DNA of 64,000 nucleotides from Saccharothrix sp. (GTDB taxonomy: Bacteria; Actinomycetota; Actinomycetes; Mycobacteriales; Pseudonocardiaceae), in assembly GCF_031180885.1 (NCBI RefSeq), contig NZ_JAPSLK010000005.1, positions 62,001 to 126,000 of the forward strand, written 5' to 3'. The position numbers and the translations under genes are program-made. Shown piece by piece: positions 28,074-36,965 of this stretch (position 1 is the first letter of the stretch; each line of letters starts with the position of its first letter). The notes below the pieces were generated by a model, which worked only from the letters and a program-made list of their open reading frames with translations, had not been told where the DNA came from and did not search any database.

Positions 28074-28292
28074 GCCAACCCGGTCGAGGCCCACTTCGGG
28101 CCACTGCGGCAGTTCAGCGTCGCCAACTCCGACCACCACAACCACACCGCCCAGACCCGCGCCCTGCAGGCCTGCCTGTGCCGGCGCAACACCAACGCCC
28201 ACCATCCAGATGTCCTCGCGGCCCAGTTGCGCCGGCGAGCCCGCATCCGCAGCGAGAAGGGCTGGGGCGGACGGCCGGCGAAAACCGCGTGA
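28074..28292 (+). pseudogene. IS630-type transposase C-terminal fragment
   Basis: 73 codons in one frame read ANPVEAHFGPLRQFSVANSD and end in an Arg-rich tail RARIRSEKGWGGRPAKTA followed by a stop. This is the end of an IS630-family (DDE) transposase; the Glu of NPVE is the third catalytic residue. Nothing upstream supplies the DNA-binding and first catalytic Asp regions and no inverted repeats are visible, so it is a relic. Confidence 0.8.
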
Positions 28293-28323
28293 CCCTGCCA
28301 AGGCCACTGGCGACACTGACGCC

Positions 28324-29324
28324 ATGACCGGTTCCGCACTGCCTCAACTGCTTCGACCGCGTGCCTTGAGGCCCGGAGATCTCGTTGTCATCGCATCGCT
28401 GTCCGGTCCGCTGCATGCCGCTCACGAGCCCAACGTCGAGCGGACGGTGGTTGTGCTCGAGCGGATGGGATTCCGCGTGCGTCGGGCTCCGCTGCTCGAA
28501 GCAGGTCGGCGCCATTGGTGGAGCGCGGCCACGCCCGCGGAGATCGCCGGGGAGCTCAACGGTCTTCTGCGTGATCCTGAGGTGCGCGCGATCATCGCGA
28601 GTGACGGTGGCCAAACGGCGCTCGGCTACCTCGACCTGATCGACGTCGAGGCGATCAGGGCCGACCCCGAGCCGATCCTCGGCTACAGCGACATCTCGCT
28701 GCTGCATCTGGTGCTCTACGCGCGCACGGGTCTGGTCGGGTTCCACGCCGACATGGCGGTCCCGGCTTCGGCGGGCACTGGCAGTCTGCGCCCGTGGCGC
28801 GCCAAGCGGAACTCGAGAAGCTCTACTCCAGGTTGCCGACCGGTACCGCGGCGATCGGTGCGCTGCCGGTGAGCCCGTCGTGGGAGTGCCGGCGTCCCGG
28901 TCGTGTCGAAGGTCGGCTGATCGGCGGGGTGATCAATCGCATCGTGCTGGCGCAGGCGACGCGTTTCGCGCTGCCGCTCGAACGGTTCGACGGTGCGGTG
29001 CTGTTCTGGGAGGAGACGGGTGGCCTGGCATCGCACGTGTGGAGCTATCTGCAGGTGATGCGACACTGCGGCATCCTCGATCGGATCTCCGGCATGGTCG
29101 TCGGCGTTCCGCGCGAGATCAGCGGACTCGAGCCCGGTGCCTCCCCGACCCTGCCCGAGATGGTCCTCGACGTCCTCGGCGACCGTGACATCCCGGTCCT
29201 GGGCAACGTCGAGTTCGGGCATGCCGGCCCGAACCTGCCGATGCCGGTCGGCATCCGCGTCGGTCTCGATGCGCAGCGGCGGGCGTTGTCGCTGCTCGAA
29301 CCGGCGGTGGGCCGCACGCGATGA
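28324..29324 (+). pseudogene. S66 peptidase (LD-carboxypeptidase/MccF-like), frameshifted
   Basis: The frame from ATG 28324 matches S66 peptidases through the nucleophile motif LGYSDIS. It loses frame near 28766, where the sequence should read V-P-G-F-G. A continuation in another frame (GFGGHWQSAPVARQ...) carries the rest: FWEETGG with the catalytic Glu and EFGHAGPN with the catalytic His. One missing base in the CCCGG run restores a roughly 333-residue enzyme with all three catalytic residues. S66 enzymes cut LD-peptide bonds of cell wall or microcin C-type compounds. It may be a recent mutation or a sequencing error. It stands alone, next to the transposase relic. Confidence 0.8.
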
Positions 29325-29363
29325 CGGAACTGGTCAGCTGAACGCCGCGGATCAGTGAACCGA

Positions 29364-29390
29364 CGGCCCCCGCCGGCACCCCCGGGGCCG
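29364..29390. terminator. GC hairpin between convergent genes
   Basis: CGGCCCC (29364-29370) and GGGGCCG (29384-29390) can pair around a 13-nt loop, between the S66 remnant and the ATP-grasp gene that converge here. No U-run is seen. Confidence 0.4.
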
Positions 29391-29412
29391 GTGAACGTGT
29401 GCGGTCACAGCA

Positions 29413-30747
29413 CTAGACGGCAACCACGCAGTTGTCGGAGCTGTTGGCCCCCATCACACTGACCACCCCACCCCGCCCGTCACCGAAGAACCGGGCGAAC
29501 AACCCCGCCGGCCGTCCCCCGAACAACAACGGCCCCAACACCGGCGCAACCACAGCCTCGTAAGGCTCGTCAACCCCGTCCGCGACCATAGCCAGCCGGC
29601 ACCCCCGCGGCTCCACATACCGCTGCACCACACTGGTCCCCATCCCAGCAGCCCGGCCCACGGCGGCCTCCCATTCCGCCACCGTCGCATCCTTCCCGAT
29701 GATCACCTGCTTCCCGCTCATCCCCAACCCCTCCTTCAACACCAGCTCGTCCTTGTGCTCCACCGCAAAAGGAACCAGGTCGACGATCCGTCCCTCCCAC
29801 GTGGTCTTGCGCTCCGTCAACACCCTCGTCCACGGCAGGTACCGCGCAACCAGATCCCGTTCCGCAGCAGTCATCCAGGGCCGCCCCTCCGACAACAACC
29901 CCATGGTCAGCTTGCTGGACAAGAACGTTGACGTCTGCGTCCCCACCAACAGACACCCGTTGTCCAGAGCCTCCTGCACCGGATCGACACCGATCCCCAG
30001 CTCGACCCAGTCCGGAATCGTGAAGTTCCGCAGCCCCAACGGATACCGCAAGTGCGGTGGGCAGTCCCAAGCCTCGTGCAGGTCCTCCGGCTCGAAAAAC
30101 CGAGACGCAAGCCCGTGGTTGTTGAAGTACTCGGTCTCCAGATCGAAGTACCGCGTCGACTCGACCCCTTGATCCCTGGTACTGCCCACGACCGCGATCC
30201 TCGGCGTCACCCCCAACTCCTCGCTCAGGTGACGGAACATCTCCGCCCGCACCGCAAAGGGACTCCGGTGCTCGAAGGGCGCACGCCCGAACTCGTCGGC
30301 GTACAACGCGCGCCAGACCTCCAGCCGGCAGTGGGTCTCCACCGGCCCACCCAGCGCGCCACTGACGTTGAACTCCAGGAACTGCGGCCCGTGCTCACCG
30401 ATCACGATGTCCGGCCGCGTCACGCAGTCCGCGTAACGCTCCTCCACGAACTGGTCGGCCACGAAAAGCCGGTGCTCGCTCTCCGGCATCCGGTACGCGG
30501 CAAGGCGATCCGCCGTCGTCGCCCCGGCCTCCAGCGCGGTCCGGCGAACCAGGTCCAGCAGCGCGGCGGTGACCCGGAACAGCTCGGCGTAGGACTTGCG
30601 CGGGATGGCGATCGGAGCGGCGGGCATCAGCGGCTGGTAGGGCCACCCCGTGTCCCGGATGCCGGTGCGGAGCATCTCCCGGATGGTGTCGGCGGGAGCC
30701 ATGACCGGAAGCCGGCGGGCGCCGAACCACGGATGGGTCTTGGTCAC
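29413..30747 (-). CDS. ATP-grasp ligase, glutathionylspermidine-synthase-like
   Basis: About 444 residues from GTG 30747; GTG 30765 and 30774 are alternatives, and the longest frame overlaps the divergent MaoC gene. The ATP-grasp pattern is seen in FLEFNVSGALGG (metal/ATP region, about residue 130), VLKEGLGMSGKQVIIG (nucleotide lysine and Gly-rich loop, about 330-345) and RYVEPRG. It resembles circularly permuted ATP-grasp or glutathionylspermidine-synthase enzymes, which join a carboxylate to an amine via an acyl phosphate. In the cluster it probably makes the amide bond of the final product. It is transcribed away from the MaoC gene. Confidence 0.7.
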   Translation of the reverse strand: MTKTHPWFGARRLPVMAPADTIREMLRTGIRDTGWPYQPLMPAAPIAIPRKSYAELFRVTAALLDLVRRTALEAGATTADRLAAYRMPESEHRLFVADQFVEERYADCVTRPDIVIGEHGPQFLEFNVSGALGGPVETHCRLEVWRALYADEFGRAPFEHRSPFAVRAEMFRHLSEELGVTPRIAVVGSTRDQGVESTRYFDLETEYFNNHGLASRFFEPEDLHEAWDCPPHLRYPLGLRNFTIPDWVELGIGVDPVQEALDNGCLLVGTQTSTFLSSKLTMGLLSEGRPWMTAAERDLVARYLPWTRVLTERKTTWEGRIVDLVPFAVEHKDELVLKEGLGMSGKQVIIGKDATVAEWEAAVGRAAGMGTSVVQRYVEPRGCRLAMVADGVDEPYEAVVAPVLGPLLFGGRPAGLFARFFGDGRGGVVSVMGANSSDNCVVAV

Positions 30748-30829
30748 GAAGTCCCCCGAATCCACTCCGTCCACTGTGGCAGGCAACGACTGTACGGTTT
30801 GCGGTGACCGCTCGGGAAGGAGTGCCGCG

Positions 30830-31315
30830 ATGACCCTGCGCCGCGTCGGGGACAACGAGTACGTCGAGGAACACGGCGGTGACTACGAGGACTTCGAGCC
30901 GGGCATGGTGATCCGGCACTGGCCCGGCCGCACGATCTCCGAGACCGACAACACCTGGCTCACCCTGCTCACCATGAACCAGCACCCGCTGCACTTCGAC
31001 ACCCACTACGGGGCGCGGGCCGAGTACGGGCGGGTGCTGGTCAACAGCGGCATCACGTTGTGCCTGGTGGGTGGCATGACCGTGCAGGCGCTGTCCGCGC
31101 GGGCGGTGGCCAACCTCGGCTGGGACCGGGTCCGGCTGAAGGACCCGGTCTTCGTCGGCGACACGCTCTACGCGACCAGCCGCATCCTCGGCAGGCGGCT
31201 CTCGAAGTCCAGGCCCGGCAACGGGATCATCACCGTCGAGACCACGGGGACCAAGTCGACCGGGGAGACCGTGATCGTGTTCGAGCGCTCGTTCATGGTC
31301 CGCTGCCGAAGCTGA
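30830..31315 (+). CDS. MaoC-family dehydratase
   Basis: 161 residues from ATG 30830, with a strong ribosome site (GGAAGGAG). A hot-dog fold: the hydratase motif with Asp/His is in MNQHPLHFDTHYG (about residues 48-60), and HxD is intact. MaoC enzymes hydrate or dehydrate acyl-CoA thioesters. In this cluster it likely dehydrates the malyl-type thioester made by the CitE-like aldolase. Its end overlaps the end of the leftward ornithine-cyclodeaminase-like gene by 23 bp. Confidence 0.85.
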   Translation: MTLRRVGDNEYVEEHGGDYEDFEPGMVIRHWPGRTISETDNTWLTLLTMNQHPLHFDTHYGARAEYGRVLVNSGITLCLVGGMTVQALSARAVANLGWDRVRLKDPVFVGDTLYATSRILGRRLSKSRPGNGIITVETTGTKSTGETVIVFERSFMVRCRS

Positions 31316-32198
31316 AGAGAGCAGCCGCCGCGGCGGTGTCCTCGATCGGCATCCCAACGCTGCGGAACACCGAAGTCGCACCGGGCGGACGACCGGTGAT
31401 CGCGCCGATCTCGTGCAGGTCGGCCTCCCGGATCAACCCACCGGCCAAGGCGGCCCGCACCTCCCCCGCGTCGGCGATGGCCGCCTCCTTCTGCTCCACA
31501 ACCACAAAAGCCTTGGCCAGCAGCGTCGGGTCCACCTCGATGGCGTCCTCGTGCGTGCCACCGATGACGTTGACGTGCGCGCCGTCCGCGATCCAGGACG
31601 CATCGACGAGCGGAGTCGGGTCGTCGGTAGATGTGGCCGTGCAGACGATCGCTGCGTTTTCGACCGCCGTTTTCACGTCATCGTCCAGCGAAACACTATG
31701 CCCGAAACTCTCTCGGACCCACTCGGCGAAGGCGTCCGGCCGAGTGCGGGAGTGGACGCGGACGTGCTCGACGGGCCGGACGGCAGAGATGGCCCGCACC
31801 AACGCACGAGCCTGAACGCCGGCCCCGATGACGGCCAGCTCGGCGGCGTCCTCCGGAGCACACAAGCGCGTGGCCAAAGCAGCCGTGGCCCCGGTGCGCA
31901 CGGCGGTCAGGTCGGCACCGTCGAACTGGGCGGTCACACGGCCCGTCTCCAGGTCGACCAGGACGACCGTGCCGTGGATCAGCGGCAGCCCGCGATCGGG
32001 GTTGTCCGGCGTTATGGTGGTGATCTTGACCGTGGCCACGCCGCGCCGCTCCCACACCGCCGTCCCGGTCAGGAGCTGGCGGTGCGGGCCGTGCTCGATC
32101 ACGGTGCGGGACGGCGAGAGGGTGCGGCCGGCGGACAGGTCGGCGAACGCCTCGGCCAGCGCGTCCACCACGCGGGCCAGGGCTTCCGGGTCGGTCAT
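31293..32198 (-). CDS. Ornithine cyclodeaminase/mu-crystallin-family enzyme
   Basis: 301 residues. The Rossmann NAD(P)-binding motif [14 protein letters not shown] (about residues 122-135) and the mu-crystallin/OCD pattern ([15 protein letters not shown]; [12 protein letters not shown]) are clear. Members reduce imines or act as cyclodeaminases, and some are 2-carboxyaziridine or N-(amino)acid dehydrogenases in natural-product pathways. The gene has an ATGA overlap with the DmpG gene, making it part of the leftward biosynthetic operon. It is a candidate for the reduction that follows dehydration. Confidence 0.82.
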   Translation of the reverse strand: MTDPEALARVVDALAEAFADLSAGRTLSPSRTVIEHGPHRQLLTGTAVWERRGVATVKITTITPDNPDRGLPLIHGTVVLVDLETGRVTAQFDGADLTAVRTGATAALATRLCAPEDAAELAVIGAGVQARALVRAISAVRPVEHVRVHSRTRPDAFAEWVRESFGHSVSLDDDVKTAVENAAIVCTATSTDDPTPLVDASWIADGAHVNVIGGTHEDAIEVDPTLLAKAFVVVEQKEAAIADAGEVRAALAGGLIREADLHEIGAITGRPPGATSVFRSVGMPIEDTAAAAALFSFGSGP

Positions 32199-33199
32199 CG
32201 GGCGACCTCCCGCAGGTGTGCGACGACGTCCACGATGAGGTCCTCCTGACCGGCGATCGCCTGCCGTCGACCCAGCTCGAAGAACACGTCACGCGGGTCC
32301 ACGCCGGCCCGCGCGGACGCCTCCAGCACCGGGTGCTTGAACCCGGAGAACACCCCGGCCAGACCGCTGACGATGCTCAACGACCCGGTCACCGGCGGCG
32401 CGGGCATCAGCTCGCGTTCGGCGAACTCGGCCGCGTCCAGCAGGGCGTACAGGTCGATGCCGGTGCGGTAACCGGTCCGCTCCAGCACCGGGACCAGGAC
32501 CTCCAGCTGGGTGTTGCCCGCGCCGGCGCCGAAGCCCCGCGCGCAGCCGTCGATGATCGCGGCCCCGGCCTCGGCGGCGGCCACCGAGTTCGCCACGGCC
32601 ATGCCGAGGTTGTTGTGGCCGTGGAAGATCACCGGCACGTCCACGGCTTCGGCGATCGCCCCGATCCGCTCGCTGACGTCGGATGGCAGGAAGTGGCCCG
32701 CCGAGTCCATGATCCCGACGCCCCGGGCTCCGTATCCGACCGCGGTAACCGCGTGCCCGGCGAGTTCGGCGGGCGAGGCCATGTGGCTCATCATGAGCAC
32801 GCAGTGCGCTTCCGCGCCCTCGCTCGCCAGGAAATCGAGGTGGCGTTCGGCCAGGGAGGTCTCCGTGCAGTGCACGCCGACGCGGACCACGTCCGCGCCG
32901 TGCGCGAGGGCCTTGCGGAGGTCGTCGGAGGTGCCCCAGCCGGGCAGCATGAACACGCCCATCCGGCTGTGCCGCAACGCTTCCCGCACGGTCGACAGCA
33001 TCACGTCGTCGCTCACGGCGGCCCGGCCGACCTGGAGCGAGGACGCCCCGAGCCCGTTGCCGTGCCCGACCTCGACCACCGGGATGCCCGCCGCGTCGGC
33101 CGCCTCCGCGTACCCGCGCAACGCCGCCGCGCTCAACTGGTGCTTCACCGCGTGCTGGCCGTCGCGCAGGGTCGGGTCGTAGATGGTCACCGGCTTCAC
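32195..33199 (-). CDS. 4-hydroxy-2-oxovalerate aldolase (DmpG-like)
   Basis: 334 residues from GTG 33199. The HMGL-like TIM barrel starts with [16 protein letters not shown], whose Asp binds the metal and whose Arg-Asp acts in catalysis. GHGNGLG and HGHNNLGMA supply further ligands. The length fits DmpG/MhpE, which interconverts 4-hydroxy-2-oxoacids with pyruvate and an aldehyde. The next gene encodes the DmpF partner, and the two normally form a channelling complex. Both genes overlap (GTGA). No aromatic-ring degradation genes are nearby, so a biosynthetic direction is plausible. Confidence 0.85.
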   Translation of the reverse strand: MKPVTIYDPTLRDGQHAVKHQLSAAALRGYAEAADAAGIPVVEVGHGNGLGASSLQVGRAAVSDDVMLSTVREALRHSRMGVFMLPGWGTSDDLRKALAHGADVVRVGVHCTETSLAERHLDFLASEGAEAHCVLMMSHMASPAELAGHAVTAVGYGARGVGIMDSAGHFLPSDVSERIGAIAEAVDVPVIFHGHNNLGMAVANSVAAAEAGAAIIDGCARGFGAGAGNTQLEVLVPVLERTGYRTGIDLYALLDAAEFAERELMPAPPVTGSLSIVSGLAGVFSGFKHPVLEASARAGVDPRDVFFELGRRQAIAGQEDLIVDVVAHLREVAR

Positions 33200-34059
33200 C
33201 CGCCCACCACCACCGGCCGCGCCGCGTGCTGCTCGGCCACCAGGATGGCGGCCGAGTTGATGATGTCCAGGTTGCCGGCGTAACGAGGCAGCACGTCGCT
33301 GTCCGCCGCCACCTCCAGCGACACCACGACCCGGTCGCCGTTCACCTCGCACGCCAACACCCGGTAGCCGGGCGCGAAGGCCCGCACCCGTTCGGCGGCC
33401 TCGGCCACCACCGCGCGGACCTCGGTGGCGGAAGCGCCCGGCACGACGGCGTGGATGGCGGTGCGGAAGGTGGCGGGTGGGACGGCCGGGCTGATGTTGA
33501 GGATCGCCTTGGTGTCGCGCACGCCGGAGAACTCGGTGAGCGCGGTCTGGGTGGTGGCCACGTACTCGTCGAGGTTGAGCCGGGTCGCCCGGCCCGCGAT
33601 GCGGCTCGCGACCGTCGACACGACTTCCAGGTAGGACACCGGGAACCGGCCCGCGAGCGCGTGCGCGACCGGGATCGCGGCCTGGCCGCCGCAGCTGATG
33701 AGGCTGACGTCGCGGGCGGCCGGGGCGCGGGTGCCGGTGACGGTGGGGACGACCATGTCGCCGACGCGGCTCGGCGTGAGGTCGATGAGGAGGGTGTCGA
33801 CGTCCTTGAGGAGCTGCCAGTGTTCCTTGTGCGACAACGCGTTCGTCGCGTCGAAGACGATCGGGAACGGTCCGGCGGCCAGGACGGCGTCGATGCCCTC
33901 GGCGGAGGTGGGGTAGCCGAGCCGGGCGGCGTGCTTCAGGCCTTCCGACTCCGGGTTGCGCCCGGCGACCAGGGCGCAATCCAGTACGGGTGAGCGGTGG
34001 ATCTTGCCGACCAGGTCCCGGCCGATGGCGCCGGTCCCGATCACGGCCACTTCGGTCAT
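33196..34059 (-). CDS. Acylating acetaldehyde dehydrogenase (DmpF-like)
   Basis: 287 residues. An N-terminal Rossmann motif ([14 protein letters not shown]) and the catalytic Cys in [10 protein letters not shown] (about residue 126) identify DmpF/MhpF, which converts acetaldehyde, NAD and CoA to acetyl-CoA, or the reverse. It partners the DmpG protein. The ATG overlaps the CitE-like gene stop (ATGA). In this operon, the reductive direction would feed acetaldehyde to DmpG. Confidence 0.88.
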   Translation of the reverse strand: MTEVAVIGTGAIGRDLVGKIHRSPVLDCALVAGRNPESEGLKHAARLGYPTSAEGIDAVLAAGPFPIVFDATNALSHKEHWQLLKDVDTLLIDLTPSRVGDMVVPTVTGTRAPAARDVSLISCGGQAAIPVAHALAGRFPVSYLEVVSTVASRIAGRATRLNLDEYVATTQTALTEFSGVRDTKAILNISPAVPPATFRTAIHAVVPGASATEVRAVVAEAAERVRAFAPGYRVLACEVNGDRVVVSLEVAADSDVLPRYAGNLDIINSAAILVAEQHAARPVVVGG

Positions 34060-34913
34060 CTCGCACCTCCCACGGGGCCGAAGCGCGCGGCCCAGGCGTC
34101 GCCGGCGGCCACGGTGTCCCGGGCGAGGCGGGCGAAGGGCGGGCCGACCATGCTGCCGTCCAGTACCGCGATCCCGCCGTCCGCCGCCCGCACGGCCTCG
34201 GTGACGCGCCGGGCGTGCGCCAGCCGTTCCGGGTCGGGGCGCAGGGCGGCGTTGATCGCGGCCAACTCACTCGGGTGCACCGTGGCCTTGCCGTGGAACC
34301 CGAGTTCACGCGCCCGTTCGATCTCGTCGGCCAGCACGTCCGGTTCGGCGAGCCGGAAGTTGGCCGTGTCGATGCACGCCGTCCCGTAACGTGCGCACGC
34401 CAACGCCATGGCCTGCCTTGCAGACAACATGCCCGCCCACGTGATCTCGACGCCCAGCGTCGCGGCCAGGTCGGCCGACCCGAGGACCAGGCCGTCCGCC
34501 GCCTCGGCGATCGCATCGACGTGCAGGACAGCGGCGGGCGTCTCCACGGTCACGTAGATCTCCGGCCGGACACCCGCCGAAGCCAACATGTCCCTGAACA
34601 GGCCCACTTCCACCACCGAGTCCACCATCGTCATCATCACGATGCCCGGCGGCACGGGCGATTCGGTGAGCGCGACGACGTCCCGGACGGCCTCGATGGT
34701 CCCCAGTTGGTTGACCCGCACGGCGATGTTCCGCGGCTCGGGCGCTTTCTCCAGCGCCGCAAGGCACACGGACCGTGCCGCCGGCTTCTCCGGCCCCGGG
34801 ACACCGTCTTCCAAGTCGATCAGGTGCACATCAGCGTCATAAGTCCACGCCTTCACCACCCGGTCCAACGACAACGCCGGCGTGTACAGGATGCTGCGCG
34901 GAATGGCCCTCAT
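34056..34913 (-). CDS. CitE/HpcH-like aldolase
   Basis: 285 residues. The TIM-barrel motifs [10 protein letters not shown] (about residues 30-39, the metal-binding Glu-Asp), NIAVRVNQ and [13 protein letters not shown] match CitE-type HpcH/HpaI aldolases, which act on malyl-CoA or citramalyl-CoA-type thioesters. In ketomemicin-like pathways such an enzyme condenses a 2-oxoacid with an acyl-CoA. It has ATGA overlaps with DmpF and the PLP enzyme, so all three are co-translated. Confidence 0.85.
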   Translation of the reverse strand: MRAIPRSILYTPALSLDRVVKAWTYDADVHLIDLEDGVPGPEKPAARSVCLAALEKAPEPRNIAVRVNQLGTIEAVRDVVALTESPVPPGIVMMTMVDSVVEVGLFRDMLASAGVRPEIYVTVETPAAVLHVDAIAEAADGLVLGSADLAATLGVEITWAGMLSARQAMALACARYGTACIDTANFRLAEPDVLADEIERARELGFHGKATVHPSELAAINAALRPDPERLAHARRVTEAVRAADGGIAVLDGSMVGPPFARLARDTVAAGDAWAARFGPVGGAR

Positions 34914-36121
34914 GCGGCGGTCGCCTCCCCCAGCACCGCGCACAGCGACCGGATCTGCTCCTCGGTCTGCCCGGCGCGCAACATCACCCGCAGCCCGGCC
35001 GTGCCGCGCGCGACGATCGGGAAGAACACCGGCGAGACGTAGAACCCGGCCTCGAACACCCGCCGACCGGCCGCCACCACCGCCTCGTCGCTCACCGGCA
35101 CGACCCGGATCGGGTACGTGGACCCGGACTGCTCCGACGCCAGCAACGAGTCGAACAGCTCGATGTTGGCGTACAAGCGCTTCTGCAACATGCCCAGCTC
35201 CGGCGTGCGGTGGATCTCCGCCGAGGCCAGGGACGCGCCGACCGCCGCGGTGTTCATCGGCTGCGAGTAGCTCAACGCCCCCGCGAACCGCTCCACGATC
35301 CGCAGCACCTTCTTCGGGTAGCCGTCCAGCATGATCGCCGCGCCGCTGGTGCCGAACGCCTTGTTCAACGTGGCCACGGTGATCGTCCGCTCGTCCAGGA
35401 CCGGGCTGTGCGAGCGGACGTAGCCGATGCCGCGCTCCCCGTAGGCCGAGATCGAGTGCGAGTCGTCGTAGTACACCAGCAGGCCGTACTTCTCCTGCAA
35501 CTCCGCCAGTTCCCGCACGGGCGCGTACCCGCCAAGGCTGTCCGAGCCGTCCACGACGTAGCAGACCCGCCGGTACCGCTTGCACATGTCTTCCAGGAAC
35601 CCGACGTCGTGGTGGTCGCAGGTCACCACCTCGGTCTCGTCGGCGCACGACGGCTTCGCGCCGGCCATCGACACGTGGCAGTTCTTGTCGAACACCATCA
35701 GCGGCCGCACCCCGTTGCCCAGGTGGCCCGACGCGATCAGCGGCAGGAGTCCCGCGCTGGCCACGCCGGCGGAGATCGCGCTGACCACGTCCGCGCCGAA
35801 CAGCTCCCCCAGCGAGGCCTCCAGCTCCAGCAGGGCCGGGATCTGCACGCGGCTGCGCGGGATGCAGTGGTCCAGCACGCCGAACCGGCGCAGCGCGGCC
35901 ACCGCGCCCTCGATCACCGCCGGGTGCGAGTCCAGGTCGAGGTAGGAGCAGCAGGTGAAGTTGACGAACTCGTGCCCGTCGGCGGTGCGCAGGACGCCGT
36001 CGTCGAGGTCCGCCACGATGCCCGCCAGGCCGTTCTGCTCGGACATGTCCCAGAACGCGTTGCCGACGCCGATGGCCTTGTCGTTGTTGCGGTAGCGGTG
36101 GGTCGGGTCGATGTCCCTCAT
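34910..36121 (-). CDS. Alpha-oxoamine synthase-family PLP enzyme
   Basis: 403 residues. It has the fold-type I pattern of 8-amino-7-oxononanoate synthase/2-amino-3-ketobutyrate CoA ligase: the DDSHSISAYGERG region, the PLP lysine in TLNKAFGTSG, and a small C-terminal domain. Such enzymes do Claisen condensation of an acyl-CoA with an amino acid and decarboxylation. Here it would join the acyl-CoA chain to an amino acid to make the carbonyl-methylene unit. The ATG overlaps the oxygenase stop. Confidence 0.85.
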   Translation of the reverse strand: MRDIDPTHRYRNNDKAIGVGNAFWDMSEQNGLAGIVADLDDGVLRTADGHEFVNFTCCSYLDLDSHPAVIEGAVAALRRFGVLDHCIPRSRVQIPALLELEASLGELFGADVVSAISAGVASAGLLPLIASGHLGNGVRPLMVFDKNCHVSMAGAKPSCADETEVVTCDHHDVGFLEDMCKRYRRVCYVVDGSDSLGGYAPVRELAELQEKYGLLVYYDDSHSISAYGERGIGYVRSHSPVLDERTITVATLNKAFGTSGAAIMLDGYPKKVLRIVERFAGALSYSQPMNTAAVGASLASAEIHRTPELGMLQKRLYANIELFDSLLASEQSGSTYPIRVVPVSDEAVVAAGRRVFEAGFYVSPVFFPIVARGTAGLRVMLRAGQTEEQIRSLCAVLGEATAA

Positions 36122-36954
36122 TTCGCGCCCTCGGCGGGCTGGTAGTTGTAGACGCCCTTGAGCTTGCGGTAGAGCGCGGTGTAGAGCGCCACGCCCAGCA
36201 CGTACGGGCGGCGGAAGATCTTCGGGTCGCGCAGCCAGAAGTTCATGTTGATGTTCATGTCCTCCAACGACTCCGCCTGGTGCCACCACCCCAGCGGCAG
36301 GTACAGCATCTGGCCGGGTTCGAGGACCAGTTCGCGGCGCTGCGCGAGCTTGGCCACCAGCTTGGGGAAGCGGCGGGCGTCGACGTCGTCGAAGTCGAAG
36401 GCCTGCGACTTGTCGCCGAACCCGCGCCGGATCGACCGCGGGTAGTACTCGAACGACCCGGGCGGCGCGAGCACGAACCGCTTGCGACCCTCCAGGGCGA
36501 TGTTGAAGTTCTCCAGCTCGTCGAAGTGGCTCTGGGTGAACACGCCCTTGTGGCTGATCCACAGGTTGGCGGCGTTGAGGGAGCGCTGGTAGTCGAACAG
36601 CTTCGCGGCGTCGAAGCCGAGGATGGCGTTGACGTCCTCGGGGCTGTTGCGGATGTTGGAGACGATCCGGTTCCACGTGCCCGGGTCGTTCAGGTAGCGC
36701 TCGTCCGCGAAGAACTCGCGCAGTTCGATCTCGCGGGTGGTCCAGCGCTGGGAGTTCTGCTTGTTGCTCGGCTCGGTGAACAGGGTGACGCGCATGCCCG
36801 CCAGCCGCTCGGCCACGCCGTCGCGGCCCAGGCCCTGCACGCTGTCCGGCAGGGTGATCACCACCGGGACGTCGGCCCGGATCAGCGCTTCCCGCCCGAA
36901 GGCGGTGAACTCGTCGAACGACAGGCGCGGCACCGGTAAGCCCGTTGTGCTCAT
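36118..36954 (-). CDS. JmjC/cupin-8-type Fe(II)/2-oxoglutarate oxygenase
   Basis: 278 residues. The facial triad is visible as SHFDELEN (H-x-D, about residue 134) and the distal His in LPLGWWHQAES (about residue 225), the cupin_8 pattern. It likely hydroxylates the amino-acid or acyl part of the product. GGAG precedes the ATG. It is at the upstream end of the co-translated set, directly after the MFS gene. Confidence 0.8.
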   Translation of the reverse strand: MSTTGLPVPRLSFDEFTAFGREALIRADVPVVITLPDSVQGLGRDGVAERLAGMRVTLFTEPSNKQNSQRWTTREIELREFFADERYLNDPGTWNRIVSNIRNSPEDVNAILGFDAAKLFDYQRSLNAANLWISHKGVFTQSHFDELENFNIALEGRKRFVLAPPGSFEYYPRSIRRGFGDKSQAFDFDDVDARRFPKLVAKLAQRRELVLEPGQMLYLPLGWWHQAESLEDMNINMNFWLRDPKIFRRPYVLGVALYTALYRKLKGVYNYQPAEGAK

Positions 36955-36965
36955 TGCTGCACTCC

